Of a DNA stretch of 64,000 nucleotides, positions 33,711 to 42,445 are shown one piece after another; position 1 is the first letter of the stretch; every line of letters begins with the position of its first letter. Source of the DNA: Solimonas sp036405815 (GTDB lineage Bacteria; Pseudomonadota; Gammaproteobacteria; Nevskiales; Nevskiaceae); NCBI GenBank assembly GCA_036405815.1, contig DASWWX010000057.1, positions 62,001 to 126,000 of the forward strand, written 5' to 3'. The notes below the pieces were generated by a model that saw only the letters and a list, made by a program, of their open reading frames with translations, had not been told where the DNA came from and made no database searches. The position numbers and the translations under genes were made by a program.

Positions 33711-34766
33711 TCAGGCGGCGTCCGCCTTGAGCAGGCCGCGCTCCTTGGCCATCGTCAGCGCGGTGTCTTCGATCATGTCTTCCTGGCCGCCGATCATCTT
33801 CTTGCGGCCCAGCTCGACCAGGATGTCGCGCGCCGGCAGGCCGTACTTCTTGCCCGCGCGGTCGGCGTGCAGCAGGAACGTCGAGTAGACGCCGGCGAAG
33901 CCCAGGGTGAGCGAGGAGCGGTCCACGCGCACGATGTGATCCATCAGCGGGAAGATGGTTTCCTGCGTCAGGTCCATCAGCTTGAACAAGTCGCAGCCGG
34001 TGACGATGCCCATGCGGTCGCAGACCGCGATGAACACTTCCAGTGGCGTGTTGCCGGCGCCGGCGCCGAGGCCGCCGACCGAGGCATCGATGCGGCTCGC
34101 GCCTTCCTCGATCGCGGCGATCGAGTTGGCGATGCCCATGCCGAGGTTGTGATGACCGTGGAAACCGATCTCGGTTTCCGGCTTGAGCACGTCGCGCAGC
34201 GCGCGCACGCGTTCGATCACGTCGCTGGGCAGCATGTAGCCGGCCGAGTCGGTGACGTAGATGGTCTGCGCACCGTAGGACTCCATCAGTTTGCCCTGCT
34301 CGGCGAGTCCCTTGGCGTCGTTGAGGTGGGCCATCATCAGGAAGCCGGTGGCGTCCATGCCGAGCTTGCGCGCGTAGGCGATGTGCTGCGGGCTGGTGTC
34401 GGCTTCCGTGCAGTGCGTGGCGACGTGCACGCTGCGCACGCCGTGATCGTAGGCGCTCTGCAGTTCCTTCATCGTGCCCAGTCCGGGAATCAGCAGGCAG
34501 GAGATCTTCGCCTGCTTCATCTTCGGCACGACCGCGTCCCAGTACTCCTCGTTGCTGTGCATGGCGAAGCCGTGCTGCAGCGAGTTGCCGCCCAGACCGG
34601 CGCCGTGCGAGACCTGGATCAGCGGCACGCCCGCGTCGTCGAGCTGGGTGGCGACGTCGATCATCTGCGCGGTGGAGATCTGCTCGCGCTTGGCGTGCAT
34701 GCCGTCGCGCAGCGCCATGTCGTGCACCAGGACCTTGCGGCCCTTCAGGTTCTTGAGCTCGCTCAT
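33711..34766 (-). CDS. tesG: 4-hydroxy-2-oxovalerate-type aldolase (TesG/HsaF)
   Basis: A 351-aa class II pyruvate aldolase that splits 4-hydroxy-2-oxo acids (4-hydroxy-2-oxohexanoate in steroid catabolism) into pyruvate and an aldehyde. It has the DmpG/MhpE HMGL-like barrel: VHDMALRDGMHAKRE supplies the metal-binding Asp and Arg, GFHGHHNLGMGIANS holds the metal-binding HxH, and the C-terminal DmpG communication domain is present. The partner dehydrogenase TesF is encoded just upstream, and in the family the two form a channelled complex. Order tesD-tesE-tesF-tesG matches Comamonas testosteroni. Confidence 0.95.
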   Translation of the reverse strand: MSELKNLKGRKVLVHDMALRDGMHAKREQISTAQMIDVATQLDDAGVPLIQVSHGAGLGGNSLQHGFAMHSNEEYWDAVVPKMKQAKISCLLIPGLGTMKELQSAYDHGVRSVHVATHCTEADTSPQHIAYARKLGMDATGFLMMAHLNDAKGLAEQGKLMESYGAQTIYVTDSAGYMLPSDVIERVRALRDVLKPETEIGFHGHHNLGMGIANSIAAIEEGASRIDASVGGLGAGAGNTPLEVFIAVCDRMGIVTGCDLFKLMDLTQETIFPLMDHIVRVDRSSLTLGFAGVYSTFLLHADRAGKKYGLPARDILVELGRKKMIGGQEDMIEDTALTMAKERGLLKADAA

Positions 34767-34846
34767 TATTTGGATGCCTCCGAAAGATTCGTCATCACTG
34801 AAAGGACGCCCTGGTCGGCATCCCCAGCGCGAGCCCTGCCGGCGAT

Positions 34847-34865
34847 CCCGCGCGTGCCGCGCGGG
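34847..34865 (-). repeat. Hairpin in the tesF-tesG spacer
   Basis: An 8-bp perfect stem, CCCGCGCG / CGCGCGGG, with a 3-nt loop inside the 115-bp gap between tesF and tesG. No U-tract follows, so it is more likely an mRNA processing or stability element, or chance in GC-rich DNA, than a terminator. Confidence 0.35.
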
Positions 34866-34881
34866 TCCCTCGCTCGGGGGC

Positions 34882-35805
34882 TCACGCTGCCTCCTTCACA
34901 GCCTTCAGTTGATAGCGGCCGGCCAGGATCTCCGTCGCAAACATCTCGGCGGTGCGCGCGGCGGCGGCGGTCATGATGTCGAGATTGCCGGCGTAGGTCG
35001 GCAGGTAGTCGCCGAGGCCGGCGACTTCCATGAACGTGGCGACCTTGTTGCCGTCGAACACCGGGCCGTTCACCAGGCGATAGCCCGGCACGTACTTCTG
35101 CACCTCGGTGACCATCTTCAGCACCGACTCGCGGATGCGGTCCTGGTCCGGCGTCTCGTCGGTCAGGCAGTAGATCGTGTTGCGCATGATCATCGGCGGA
35201 TCGGCCGGGTTGATGATCACCAGCGCCTTGCCGGTGCGCGAACCGCCGACGGCGCAGACCGCGCTCGACGTGGTGTAGGTGAACTCGTCGAGGTTGGCGC
35301 GCGTGCCGGGGCCGATCGACTTCGACGACACGGTGGCGATGATCTCGGCGTACTTCACCGACTGGATGCGCGACACCGCGTTGACCATCGGGATCGTCGC
35401 CTGGCCGGCGCAGGAGATCATGTTGACGTTCATCGCCTGCGCCTGGGCGTGCTTCTCCAGGTTCACCGGCGGCACGCAGAGGCCGCCGATCGCGGCCGGG
35501 GTCAGGTCCACCATCAGCACGCCGAGCGCGTTGAGTTTGTCGGAGTTCGACTTGTGCACGTAGGCGCTGGTGGCGTCGAAGGCGATCTGCACGCCGTCGG
35601 CGAGCACGTGCGGCAGCAGGCCGTCGACACCTTTATCGGTGGTCTTCAGTCCCATCTCGGCGGCGCGCTTGAGCCCTTCCGAGGTCGGGTCGATGCCGAC
35701 CATCCACACCGGGTCCAGCACCGGGCTGCGCTTCAGCTTGTAGATCAGGTCGGTGCCAATGTTGCCGGGACCGATGATGGCGCACTTGATTTTCTTCTGG
35801 CTCAT
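34882..35805 (-). CDS. tesF: Acetaldehyde/propanal dehydrogenase, acylating (TesF/HsaG)
   Basis: A 307-aa CoA-acylating aldehyde dehydrogenase, converting the aldehyde released by TesG (propanal in steroid degradation) to the acyl-CoA with NAD+. The NAD-binding motif is IIGPGNIGTDLIYKL; the catalytic Cys lies in NMISCAGQATIPMV; the conserved VSSKSIGPGTRANLDEF matches the DmpF/MhpF family. The ATG at 35805 overlaps the tesE stop by 4 bp. The frame is open far upstream, but that extension is antisense of tesE/tesD composition and is not used. Confidence 0.95.
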   Translation of the reverse strand: MSQKKIKCAIIGPGNIGTDLIYKLKRSPVLDPVWMVGIDPTSEGLKRAAEMGLKTTDKGVDGLLPHVLADGVQIAFDATSAYVHKSNSDKLNALGVLMVDLTPAAIGGLCVPPVNLEKHAQAQAMNVNMISCAGQATIPMVNAVSRIQSVKYAEIIATVSSKSIGPGTRANLDEFTYTTSSAVCAVGGSRTGKALVIINPADPPMIMRNTIYCLTDETPDQDRIRESVLKMVTEVQKYVPGYRLVNGPVFDGNKVATFMEVAGLGDYLPTYAGNLDIMTAAAARTAEMFATEILAGRYQLKAVKEAA

Positions 35806-36599
35806 GCTTCGAATCCGATGCTGGCTTCGCCGATGCCGGCGAGCGTCATGTGGAAGCGGTCGCCCGGTGTCGCCGGCAGCAGCGGTGCCAGCGAACCGGA
35901 CAGGATGATTTCGCCCTTCAGGAAGGGAATGCCGTAGCGGCCCAGTGTGTTGGCGAGCCAGGCGACGGCGGTCGCCGGGTGGCCCTGCACCGCGGAGCCG
36001 AGCCCCGAGGCGACGTGCTGGCCGTTCTTGGTGATGTCCATCTTCACCGCCGCGAGGTCCAGCGCGTGCGGCTTGACGCGGTCGTCGCCGACCACGAACA
36101 CGCCGCAGGAGGCGTTGTCGGCGACGGTGTCCTGGATCTTGATCTTCCAGTCCTGGATGCGCGAGTCGACGATCTCGAAGCAGGGCAGCACGTAGTCGGT
36201 CGCGTCGAGCACCTGGTCTTCGGTGACGCCCGGACCCTTGAGGTCCTTCTTCAGCACGAAGGCAATCTCGCCCTCGGCGCGCGGCTGGATCAGGCCACAC
36301 TTGCTGATGCTGACGATCTCGCCGTTCTTCACCCACATGCGGTCGGTGAGAAAGCCGAAGTCCGGCTGATGCACGCCGAGCATGTCCTGCACCGGCTTGC
36401 TGGTGACGCCGATCTTCTTGCCGACGACCTTCTCGCCGGTACTGGTGCGGCGCTCGAGGAAGCGAAGCGAGATCTGGTACGCGTCCTCGATGTCGATCGC
36501 GGGTTCGCGGGTGGTCAGCGGGTCGAGCGTCGAGCGCGAGCGCAGCGCGGCGAACAGTTCGTCGCCGAGCGCGGCGATGCGTGGTGCGGGCAGGGCCAT
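35802..36599 (-). CDS. tesE: 2-hydroxypentadienoate-type hydratase (TesE/HsaE)
   Basis: A 265-aa enzyme of the FAA hydrolase superfamily that hydrates the 2-hydroxydienoate released by TesD (2-hydroxyhexa-2,4-dienoate) to the 4-hydroxy-2-oxo acid used by TesG. Conserved features are KVVGKKIGVTSKPVQDMLGVHQPDFG and the acidic metal-binding residues in EGEIAFVLKKDL. It starts 3 bp after the tesD stop and overlaps tesF, so the four enzymes are tightly coupled. The MhpD/DmpE family is of the same size. Confidence 0.95.
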   Translation of the reverse strand: MALPAPRIAALGDELFAALRSRSTLDPLTTREPAIDIEDAYQISLRFLERRTSTGEKVVGKKIGVTSKPVQDMLGVHQPDFGFLTDRMWVKNGEIVSISKCGLIQPRAEGEIAFVLKKDLKGPGVTEDQVLDATDYVLPCFEIVDSRIQDWKIKIQDTVADNASCGVFVVGDDRVKPHALDLAAVKMDITKNGQHVASGLGSAVQGHPATAVAWLANTLGRYGIPFLKGEIILSGSLAPLLPATPGDRFHMTLAGIGEASIGFEA

Positions 36600-36602
36600 G
36601 GT

Positions 36603-37433
36603 TCAGCCGTTCTTGAGGAAGTCGATGACGCTGCGGTTGAACAGATCGCGGTGTTCCATCATCACCCAGTGCCCGCAGTTGGGCACCAGCACCATGCGGC
36701 CGTTCTTCAAGCCCTTGGCCAGGCGCATGATGCCGCTGTCCGGCATCATGTTTTCGTTGAGGCCCCACAGGGTCAGCGCGGGGCAGGTGATCTCGCCGAG
36801 GCGCTCGGTCATGTTCGGAACCTTCATGGTCTTGATGACCTGCGGGTTCTGCAGCTTCATGATCTCGAAGCGCTCGCGCACCAGTTCGTCGGTGACGCAT
36901 GCCGGGTCGACGACGAAGGCCTTGCGGAAGAACGCCTTCATCCGCGCTTCGGTCACCGGCTCGCCGGAGTTGAACAGGCCGAACATCATCGCCATGCCCG
37001 GCATCGCCAGGTAGTCCGGCAGGTCGTTGAGGCCGCCCGGCGCCATCAGCACCAGGCGTTCGACGTTGGCCGGGTGCGCGAGCGCAAAGCCCAGCGACAC
37101 CGCGCCGCCCAGCGAGTTGCCGACCAAGGTGTACTTTTCCACGCCGATCCCGTCGAGCAGTTGCTTCATGCACTCGATGAAGAACGACAGCGGGTATTCG
37201 ACATCGGCCGGCTTGTCGGAATAGCCGAAGCCGATCATGTCCGGCACGATCACGCGGTAGCCGGCCTTCACCAGTTCCGGGTAGTTGCCCTTGAAGTTGG
37301 AGTGGCCGCTGGCGCCGTTGCCCGAGCCGTGCAGGAACACGACGACCGGGCCCTTGCCCTCGTCGAGATAGTGGATGCGATAGCCGTTCGGCAGCTTCGC
37401 GTATTGGTGTTCCGGGATCGGCTTGCTGGACAT
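36603..37433 (-). CDS. tesD: Meta-cleavage product hydrolase (TesD/HsaD)
   Basis: A 276-aa alpha/beta hydrolase cleaving the C-C bond of the A-ring cleavage product (4,9-DSHA) to a dienoate and a seco-steroid acid. The oxyanion loop is HGSGNGASG, the nucleophile S107 lies in GNSLGG, and the His is H255 in NCGHWVMMEHR. The extended cap region and the HGSGNGASGHSNF motif fit the steroid branch better than BphD. It starts at ATG 37433 and is the first gene of the tesDEFG-VOC-SDR operon. A 156-bp divergent region separates it from the SDR at 37590. Confidence 0.93.
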   Translation of the reverse strand: MSSKPIPEHQYAKLPNGYRIHYLDEGKGPVVVFLHGSGNGASGHSNFKGNYPELVKAGYRVIVPDMIGFGYSDKPADVEYPLSFFIECMKQLLDGIGVEKYTLVGNSLGGAVSLGFALAHPANVERLVLMAPGGLNDLPDYLAMPGMAMMFGLFNSGEPVTEARMKAFFRKAFVVDPACVTDELVRERFEIMKLQNPQVIKTMKVPNMTERLGEITCPALTLWGLNENMMPDSGIMRLAKGLKNGRMVLVPNCGHWVMMEHRDLFNRSVIDFLKNG

Positions 37434-37589
37434 GCGCGGATCGGCCCTGGCAATGGAAAAACGCAGGCGAAAACCCGGCCCGCGACGTGGCGCGAATGGT
37501 CCCGCAGCGTGGGCGCACGGTGCTTCATCCAAGTGGACTACGGTTCCTGCGGAAGCATCGCCTAGGATGCTGGCCACAAAGGAGAAATC

Positions 37590-38348
37590 ATGTCTCAGCG
37601 GGTTCTGATTACTGGCGGCGCCAAGGGCGTCGGGCGCGGCATCACCGAGGCCTTCCTGCGCGCCGGCGCCAAGGTAATGATCTGCGGGCGCGAGGCACCG
37701 GCCGAGCCGATCGCGGTCGACGGCAACGCGGCTGAATTCATCGCCTGCGACGTGCGCGAGGCCATCGCGGTCGATGCGATGTTCGCGCGCATCGCCGCCG
37801 AGCACGGCGGGCTCGACGTGCTGGTCAACAACGCCGGCGGCGCGCCGTTCGCGATGGCCGACAAGGCCTCGCCGCGCTTTCACGAGAAGATCTTCGCGCT
37901 GAACCTGCTGGCGCCGTTCCACCTGTCGCAGAAGGCCAACGCGCTGATGCAGGCACAGGACGGCGGCGGCACGATCCTGTTCGTCGGCAGCGTCAGCGCG
38001 TTGCGCCCGTCGCCGGGCACGGCCGCCTACGGCGCCGCCAAGGCCGCGGTGCTGAGCCTCGTGCAATCGCTGGCGGTGGAGTGGGCGCCCAAGGTGCGGC
38101 TCGTCGCCGTCAGCCCCGGCCCGGTGCGCACCGAGCAGTCGGCGCTGCACTTCGGCGACGAGGCCGGTATCGCGGCGGTGGCCAGGACCATTCCGCTCGG
38201 CCGTCTCGCCGAGCCGGCGGACATCGGCGGCACCTGCGTGTGGCTGTCCTCGCCCGCGGCCGCGTACATTTCCGGCATCAACATCACGCTGCACGGCGGC
38301 GGCGAGCGCCCGGCTTTCCTGGACGCCGCGAATGCCAACAAGGGCTGA
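37590..38348 (+). CDS. SDR family oxidoreductase
   Basis: A 252-aa classical SDR: TGGAKGVGRG cofactor loop, VNNAGG, catalytic Ser in VGSVSAL and YGAAK. The C-terminal YISGINITLHGG block is typical of 3-oxoacyl reductase/steroid dehydrogenase-like SDRs. A strong AAAGGAG site precedes the ATG by 6 nt. It is divergent from the tes operon, with which it may share regulation. Substrate unknown. Confidence 0.9.
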   Translation: MSQRVLITGGAKGVGRGITEAFLRAGAKVMICGREAPAEPIAVDGNAAEFIACDVREAIAVDAMFARIAAEHGGLDVLVNNAGGAPFAMADKASPRFHEKIFALNLLAPFHLSQKANALMQAQDGGGTILFVGSVSALRPSPGTAAYGAAKAAVLSLVQSLAVEWAPKVRLVAVSPGPVRTEQSALHFGDEAGIAAVARTIPLGRLAEPADIGGTCVWLSSPAAAYISGINITLHGGGERPAFLDAANANKG

Positions 38349-38449
38349 GCGGTTGTCGGCGGCTCGAATGATGGCGCGGTAGGGCTGTCGATATCCGTTC
38401 CGGCGACGCACCGGCGCGGGCACGCTTAGCGGATCGAGGGGAGTATGCG

Positions 38450-40399
38450 ATGAGGCGGGATCTCGGCAGGTCGTGGGCAATGATGGTGGCGGCGCTGTGG
38501 CTGACGGCCTGTGGCAGCAGCACCGCGCCGGACGATGGCGCGGGTGGCCCGCCGGGCGAGACACGCTGCGCGCACTTCGACACGCAGCGCCAGCCGTTCT
38601 TCGGCGATCTGCACGTGCACACCAAGTATTCGCTGGACGCCAATACCCAGGGCACGATCATCGGCCCGCACGAGGCTTACCGCTTCGCGCTCGGCGAGCG
38701 CCTGGGCATCCAGCCGTATTCCGAATCCGGGGAGGCGCTGCGTTTCACGCAGCTGGCGCGGCCGCTGGATTTCGCCGCGGTGACCGATCACGGTGAGCTG
38801 TTTGGCGAAACCGAGATCTGTACCAACCCCGATCTGCCCGGCTACAACTCGCTGGAATGCCGTTTCTACCGCGCGGCGCCGGCGCAGGCGTTCCTGGTGT
38901 TCAACCTGCTGGGGCCCGGCTTGCCGTCGGTGGGTGGCCTGCCGATCCCGCGCCTGCCGTTCTGCGGCCTGACCGGTGAGCGCTGTCTGGATGCGGCCAA
39001 GACGCCGTGGCGCGACATCCAGCAGGCGGCGGCGGCCTACAACGACAGCAGTCGCGACTGTCGCTTTACGACCTTTGTCGGTTACGAGTACACGGCGGCG
39101 CCGGTGTCCAACAACCTGCACCGCAATGTGATCTTCACCAGCGAGGTCGTGCCGGAGATTCCGCCCGCGTACCAGGAATTCCCGGCGGTTGAGCAATTGT
39201 GGCAGGCGCTGTCCGAGCAGTGCCGCACCGACGACGGCTGCAACTATCTGACGATTCCGCATAACTCGAATCTCTCCGGCGGCTTGATGTTCCAGACCCG
39301 CGACGCTCTGGGCCTGCCGTACACGGCGGAACTGGCGCAGAAGCGCCAGGAGAATGAGCCGCTGATCGAGATCTATCAGCACAAGGGCGACTCGGAGTGT
39401 CTGAACACGGTCGGCGCCGGCATGCAGGACGAACTCTGCGGTTTCGAGAAGCTGCCGTACCGCAATTTCACCGGCAGCCAGGTGAGTCCCGCCGCGAGCG
39501 GCCCGCCGCTGGAGCGCGACTTCGTGCGCTCGGCGTTGAAAGAGGGCCTGCGCCTGGAACAGGAACTCGGCGTCAATCCATTCAAGTTCGGTTTCGTCGG
39601 CAGCTCGGATACGCACCTGGGCACGCCGGGCAATGTTGCCGAGGTGGACTATCCGGGTCACGGCGGCGCCGGTGGCGGTGCGCGCGACGAAGTGCCGGTG
39701 GGCCTGCCGGACCTGATCGAGAACAGCCCCGGTGGTTTGGCCGTGCTGTGGGCCGAGGAGAACACGCGCGAGTCGCTGTTCGCGGCGATGAAGCGCCGCG
39801 AGGCCTATGCCACCAGCGGCACGCGGCCGGTGGTGCGCTTCTTCGGCGGCGCCGATCTGCCCGCGGACCTTTGCGGCAGTCGCCGCTTCGCTGCCGACGG
39901 CTATGCGCACGGCGTGCCGATGGGTGCCGATCTGCCGGCGGTACCCACGGGTGCCAAGCCGCGCTTCGCCGTTTCCGCGCTGCGCGATCCGGGATTGGGT
40001 GCGGATGTCGCCGAGCCCCTGCAGCGCATCCAGATCGTCAAGGGCTGGATCGCCGACGGCGAGCCGCAGGAGCAGGTCTTCGAGGTCGCCGGCGATCCCA
40101 ACAACGGCGCCAGCGTCGACCTGAGCACCTGCGCGACCTCGGGCAACGGCTTCGCGAGCCTGTGCGCGGTCTGGGAAGACCCTGAGTTTGATCCGGCGCA
40201 GCCCGCGTTCTACTACGCACGGGTACTGGAGAATCCGAGCTGCCGCTGGTCCACGCGCCAGTGCCTCGCTGCCGGCATCGATTGCAGCAATCCGGATGCG
40301 GTGCCGGAGGCGTTTGCCGGCTGCTGCGATGCGGCGTATCCGAAGACGATCCAGGAACGTGCCTGGACGTCGCCGATCTGGTATCAGCCCGGTCGGTGA
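38450..40399 (+). CDS. DUF3604 lipoprotein (PHP-like metalloprotein)
   Basis: A 649-aa predicted outer-envelope lipoprotein: lipobox LWLTAC in a short signal peptide. The DUF3604 domain resembles PHP phosphoesterases, with metal-binding motifs in order: HVH (H55, H57), TDHGE, a late IPHNSN, IYQHKGDSEC and SSDTHLG. Several Cys pairs (e.g. CFEK/CGFEK and CDAAYP regions) suggest periplasmic disulfides. The enzymatic activity is not established. It is the first of a co-directional group with a peptidyl-prolyl isomerase and a HupE/UreJ protein directly after it, five and zero bases apart. Confidence 0.9.
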   Translation: MRRDLGRSWAMMVAALWLTACGSSTAPDDGAGGPPGETRCAHFDTQRQPFFGDLHVHTKYSLDANTQGTIIGPHEAYRFALGERLGIQPYSESGEALRFTQLARPLDFAAVTDHGELFGETEICTNPDLPGYNSLECRFYRAAPAQAFLVFNLLGPGLPSVGGLPIPRLPFCGLTGERCLDAAKTPWRDIQQAAAAYNDSSRDCRFTTFVGYEYTAAPVSNNLHRNVIFTSEVVPEIPPAYQEFPAVEQLWQALSEQCRTDDGCNYLTIPHNSNLSGGLMFQTRDALGLPYTAELAQKRQENEPLIEIYQHKGDSECLNTVGAGMQDELCGFEKLPYRNFTGSQVSPAASGPPLERDFVRSALKEGLRLEQELGVNPFKFGFVGSSDTHLGTPGNVAEVDYPGHGGAGGGARDEVPVGLPDLIENSPGGLAVLWAEENTRESLFAAMKRREAYATSGTRPVVRFFGGADLPADLCGSRRFAADGYAHGVPMGADLPAVPTGAKPRFAVSALRDPGLGADVAEPLQRIQIVKGWIADGEPQEQVFEVAGDPNNGASVDLSTCATSGNGFASLCAVWEDPEFDPAQPAFYYARVLENPSCRWSTRQCLAAGIDCSNPDAVPEAFAGCCDAAYPKTIQERAWTSPIWYQPGR

Positions 40400-40404
40400 G
40401 CGCG

Positions 40405-41382
40405 ATGCCGTCACGATGGCAGCGGCTTGCGCGGATGCCGGCGCTGCACTTCGTCGTGCTCGGCGCGCTGCTGCACGGCGTCGTCGCGCTGTGGCCCGGC
40501 GCGATGGTGGGTGCAGTCCACGTCGATGCGGCCGATCTCCAGCGCCTGCAGCGCGAGTGGCGCGCGGAGACCGGCCGTGCGCCGACGTCGCTGGAGCTGC
40601 GCGCCAGCCTGCGCCGCTATCTCGACGACGAGATCCTGCTCGCCGAGGCGCTGCGCCTGGGTTTCGATGCCAGCGATGCGGTGGCGCGCGCGCGCCTGCT
40701 GCAGAACGTTGCTTTCGCGTTCCCTGATGACGAAGGCGACGATGAAGCACGTCTCGAACAGGCACGCACGCTCGGCATGCCGGCCAGCGATCTGGTCGTG
40801 CGCCGCCGCCTGATCCAGCTGATGGAGCATCGTCTCGCCGGCGATCTGCCGATCGACGATGCCGAGCTGCGCCGCTATGTCACCGCCAACGCCGCGCGCT
40901 ATGCGCCGGCAACTCGCCTGTCGTTCCGGCAGGTGTACTTCAGCCGCGATGCGCGGGGTGCCGAGGCGGCACGCGCGCAAGCGCAGGCGGTGTTACCGGT
41001 TCTGCGGGCCGGGCTGGATGGCACCGACGATCACGATGCCGCCACGCTCGGCGAGCCCTTCCTGCACGGCTCAGCCACCGCGCAGCAGACGCCGGACGCC
41101 CTGGCGCGGCGCTACGGCCCCTCATTTGCGCGGGCGCTCGCCGATGCCGTCCCCGGTCAGTGGATCGGCCCGCTGGAAACCGCCTACGGCTGGCACCTGG
41201 TACGAGTGGACGCCCGCGAGGCTGCCGGTGAACCTGACTTTGCGGCGGTGCGCGCGCGCGCGGCCTATGCCTGGCGCGCCGAGCAGGAACACCGCGCGCT
41301 CCAGGAGCGCTTGCAGCCGTTACGCCGTCGCTATGGCGTGGCCAGCGTCGACGACGTGCTGATCGGGTTGGATGCCTCCTGA
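40405..41382 (+). CDS. Membrane-anchored parvulin-type peptidyl-prolyl isomerase
   Basis: A 325-aa SurA/PpiD-like protein. One N-terminal membrane anchor (about 13-35) is followed by a helical chaperone region and a C-terminal parvulin domain visible in LSFRQVYFSRDARG, LGEPFLHG and the end motif WIGPLETAYGWHLVRV. The start ATG at 40405 lies 5 bp after the DUF3604 stop and its stop overlaps the HupE start (TGATG), so the three are co-translated. A dedicated folding factor for the DUF3604 protein is a reasonable guess. Confidence 0.85.
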   Translation: MPSRWQRLARMPALHFVVLGALLHGVVALWPGAMVGAVHVDAADLQRLQREWRAETGRAPTSLELRASLRRYLDDEILLAEALRLGFDASDAVARARLLQNVAFAFPDDEGDDEARLEQARTLGMPASDLVVRRRLIQLMEHRLAGDLPIDDAELRRYVTANAARYAPATRLSFRQVYFSRDARGAEAARAQAQAVLPVLRAGLDGTDDHDAATLGEPFLHGSATAQQTPDALARRYGPSFARALADAVPGQWIGPLETAYGWHLVRVDAREAAGEPDFAAVRARAAYAWRAEQEHRALQERLQPLRRRYGVASVDDVLIGLDAS

Positions 41383-42371
41383 TGCGCGCGGTCGTCCTGA
41401 TCATGCTGCTGTTCAGCGCCTGGGGCGTCGCCGCGCATCCGCTGGCACCGGCGCTGCTGGAGTTGCGCGAGGTCGACGATGGCGGCGTCTACGCCGTGCA
41501 ATGGCGCACGGCGCTGGTGCGTGCGCTCGGGCGCGACGTGGTGCCGGTGATGCCCGACGGCTGCGGCGCCGATCCAGGCAGCCTGCAAACGCGCGATGAA
41601 GGCACGGCGCGTCATCAGCAGTGGACGCTGCGCTGCGAGGCGCTGATCGGCCGCGAGCTGCGCGTCGATGGTCTCGATGGCAGCGGCGTCAACGTCATCC
41701 TGCGCGTCGTGTCGCGCGACGGCGCGGTCCAGCAGTCGCTGCTCGACGAGCGCCATCCGCGCTACACGGTGCTGGAACCGGCGGCAGCGCCATCGGTGTT
41801 CGGCGGCTATCTGGTGCTGGGTGTCGAGCACCTGTTGTTCGGGTTCGATCACGTGCTGTTCGTGATCGGCCTCGTGCTGCTGGTGCGCGGCGCGCGGCGC
41901 CTGGTGTGGACAATCACGGCGTTCACGCTCGGTCATAGCCTGACGCTGAGTCTGGCTGTGCTCGGCGTGGTACGCGTGCACACCGGCTTCACCGAATTCA
42001 TGATCGCGTTGAGCATCCTGCTGCTCGCGGTCGAGATCCTGCGGCCGGCGGACGCACGGCCGGGTCCGTTCGCGCGCTGGCCGTGGTGGGTCGCCGCTGC
42101 GTTCGGCCTGTTGCACGGCTTGGGTTTTGCCGGCGTGCTCGGCGAGATCGGCTTGCCGCAGAACGAGATTCCGCTGGCGCTGTTCGCGTTCAACCTCGGT
42201 ATCGAGATCGGACAGCTGATGCTGATCGCCGCCTGGCTGCTTGCGGCCGCGTTGCTGCGGCGGCTGCGACGTGCGCAGTGGCCGCAGGCACTGGCCCGCG
42301 GTGTGCCGGCCTATGTCATCGGTACGCTGGCGGCCTACTGGTGCTGGGAGCGCGTTGCGGCGCTGGTTTGA
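41382..42371 (+). CDS. HupE/UreJ family protein
   Basis: A 329-aa membrane protein of the HupE_UreJ_2 type. It has a signal peptide, a periplasmic beta-rich N-terminal domain (about 18-135), then six to seven hydrophobic helices with the characteristic His residues GVEHLLFGFDHVLFV, TLGHSLTLSLA and LLHGLGFAG. Canonical HupE/UreJ are nickel transporters; the substrate of this long form is unproved and may be another metal. Coupled to the PPIase by a TGATG junction. A metal supply role for the DUF3604 metalloprotein is inference. Confidence 0.88.
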   Translation: MRAVVLIMLLFSAWGVAAHPLAPALLELREVDDGGVYAVQWRTALVRALGRDVVPVMPDGCGADPGSLQTRDEGTARHQQWTLRCEALIGRELRVDGLDGSGVNVILRVVSRDGAVQQSLLDERHPRYTVLEPAAAPSVFGGYLVLGVEHLLFGFDHVLFVIGLVLLVRGARRLVWTITAFTLGHSLTLSLAVLGVVRVHTGFTEFMIALSILLLAVEILRPADARPGPFARWPWWVAAAFGLLHGLGFAGVLGEIGLPQNEIPLALFAFNLGIEIGQLMLIAAWLLAAALLRRLRRAQWPQALARGVPAYVIGTLAAYWCWERVAALV

Positions 42372-42445
42372 AGGCCGTGGCCGGTGCGGGCCTGCGCTAC
42401 CATCCGGGTCCTCGTTGCGGACCGCTCTCACTTTCCGACCTCTCC

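Noticed and set aside
35806..37518. N-terminal extension of tesF
   Set aside because: The frame is open but coincides with tesE and tesD on the same strand; the real start overlaps the tesE stop.
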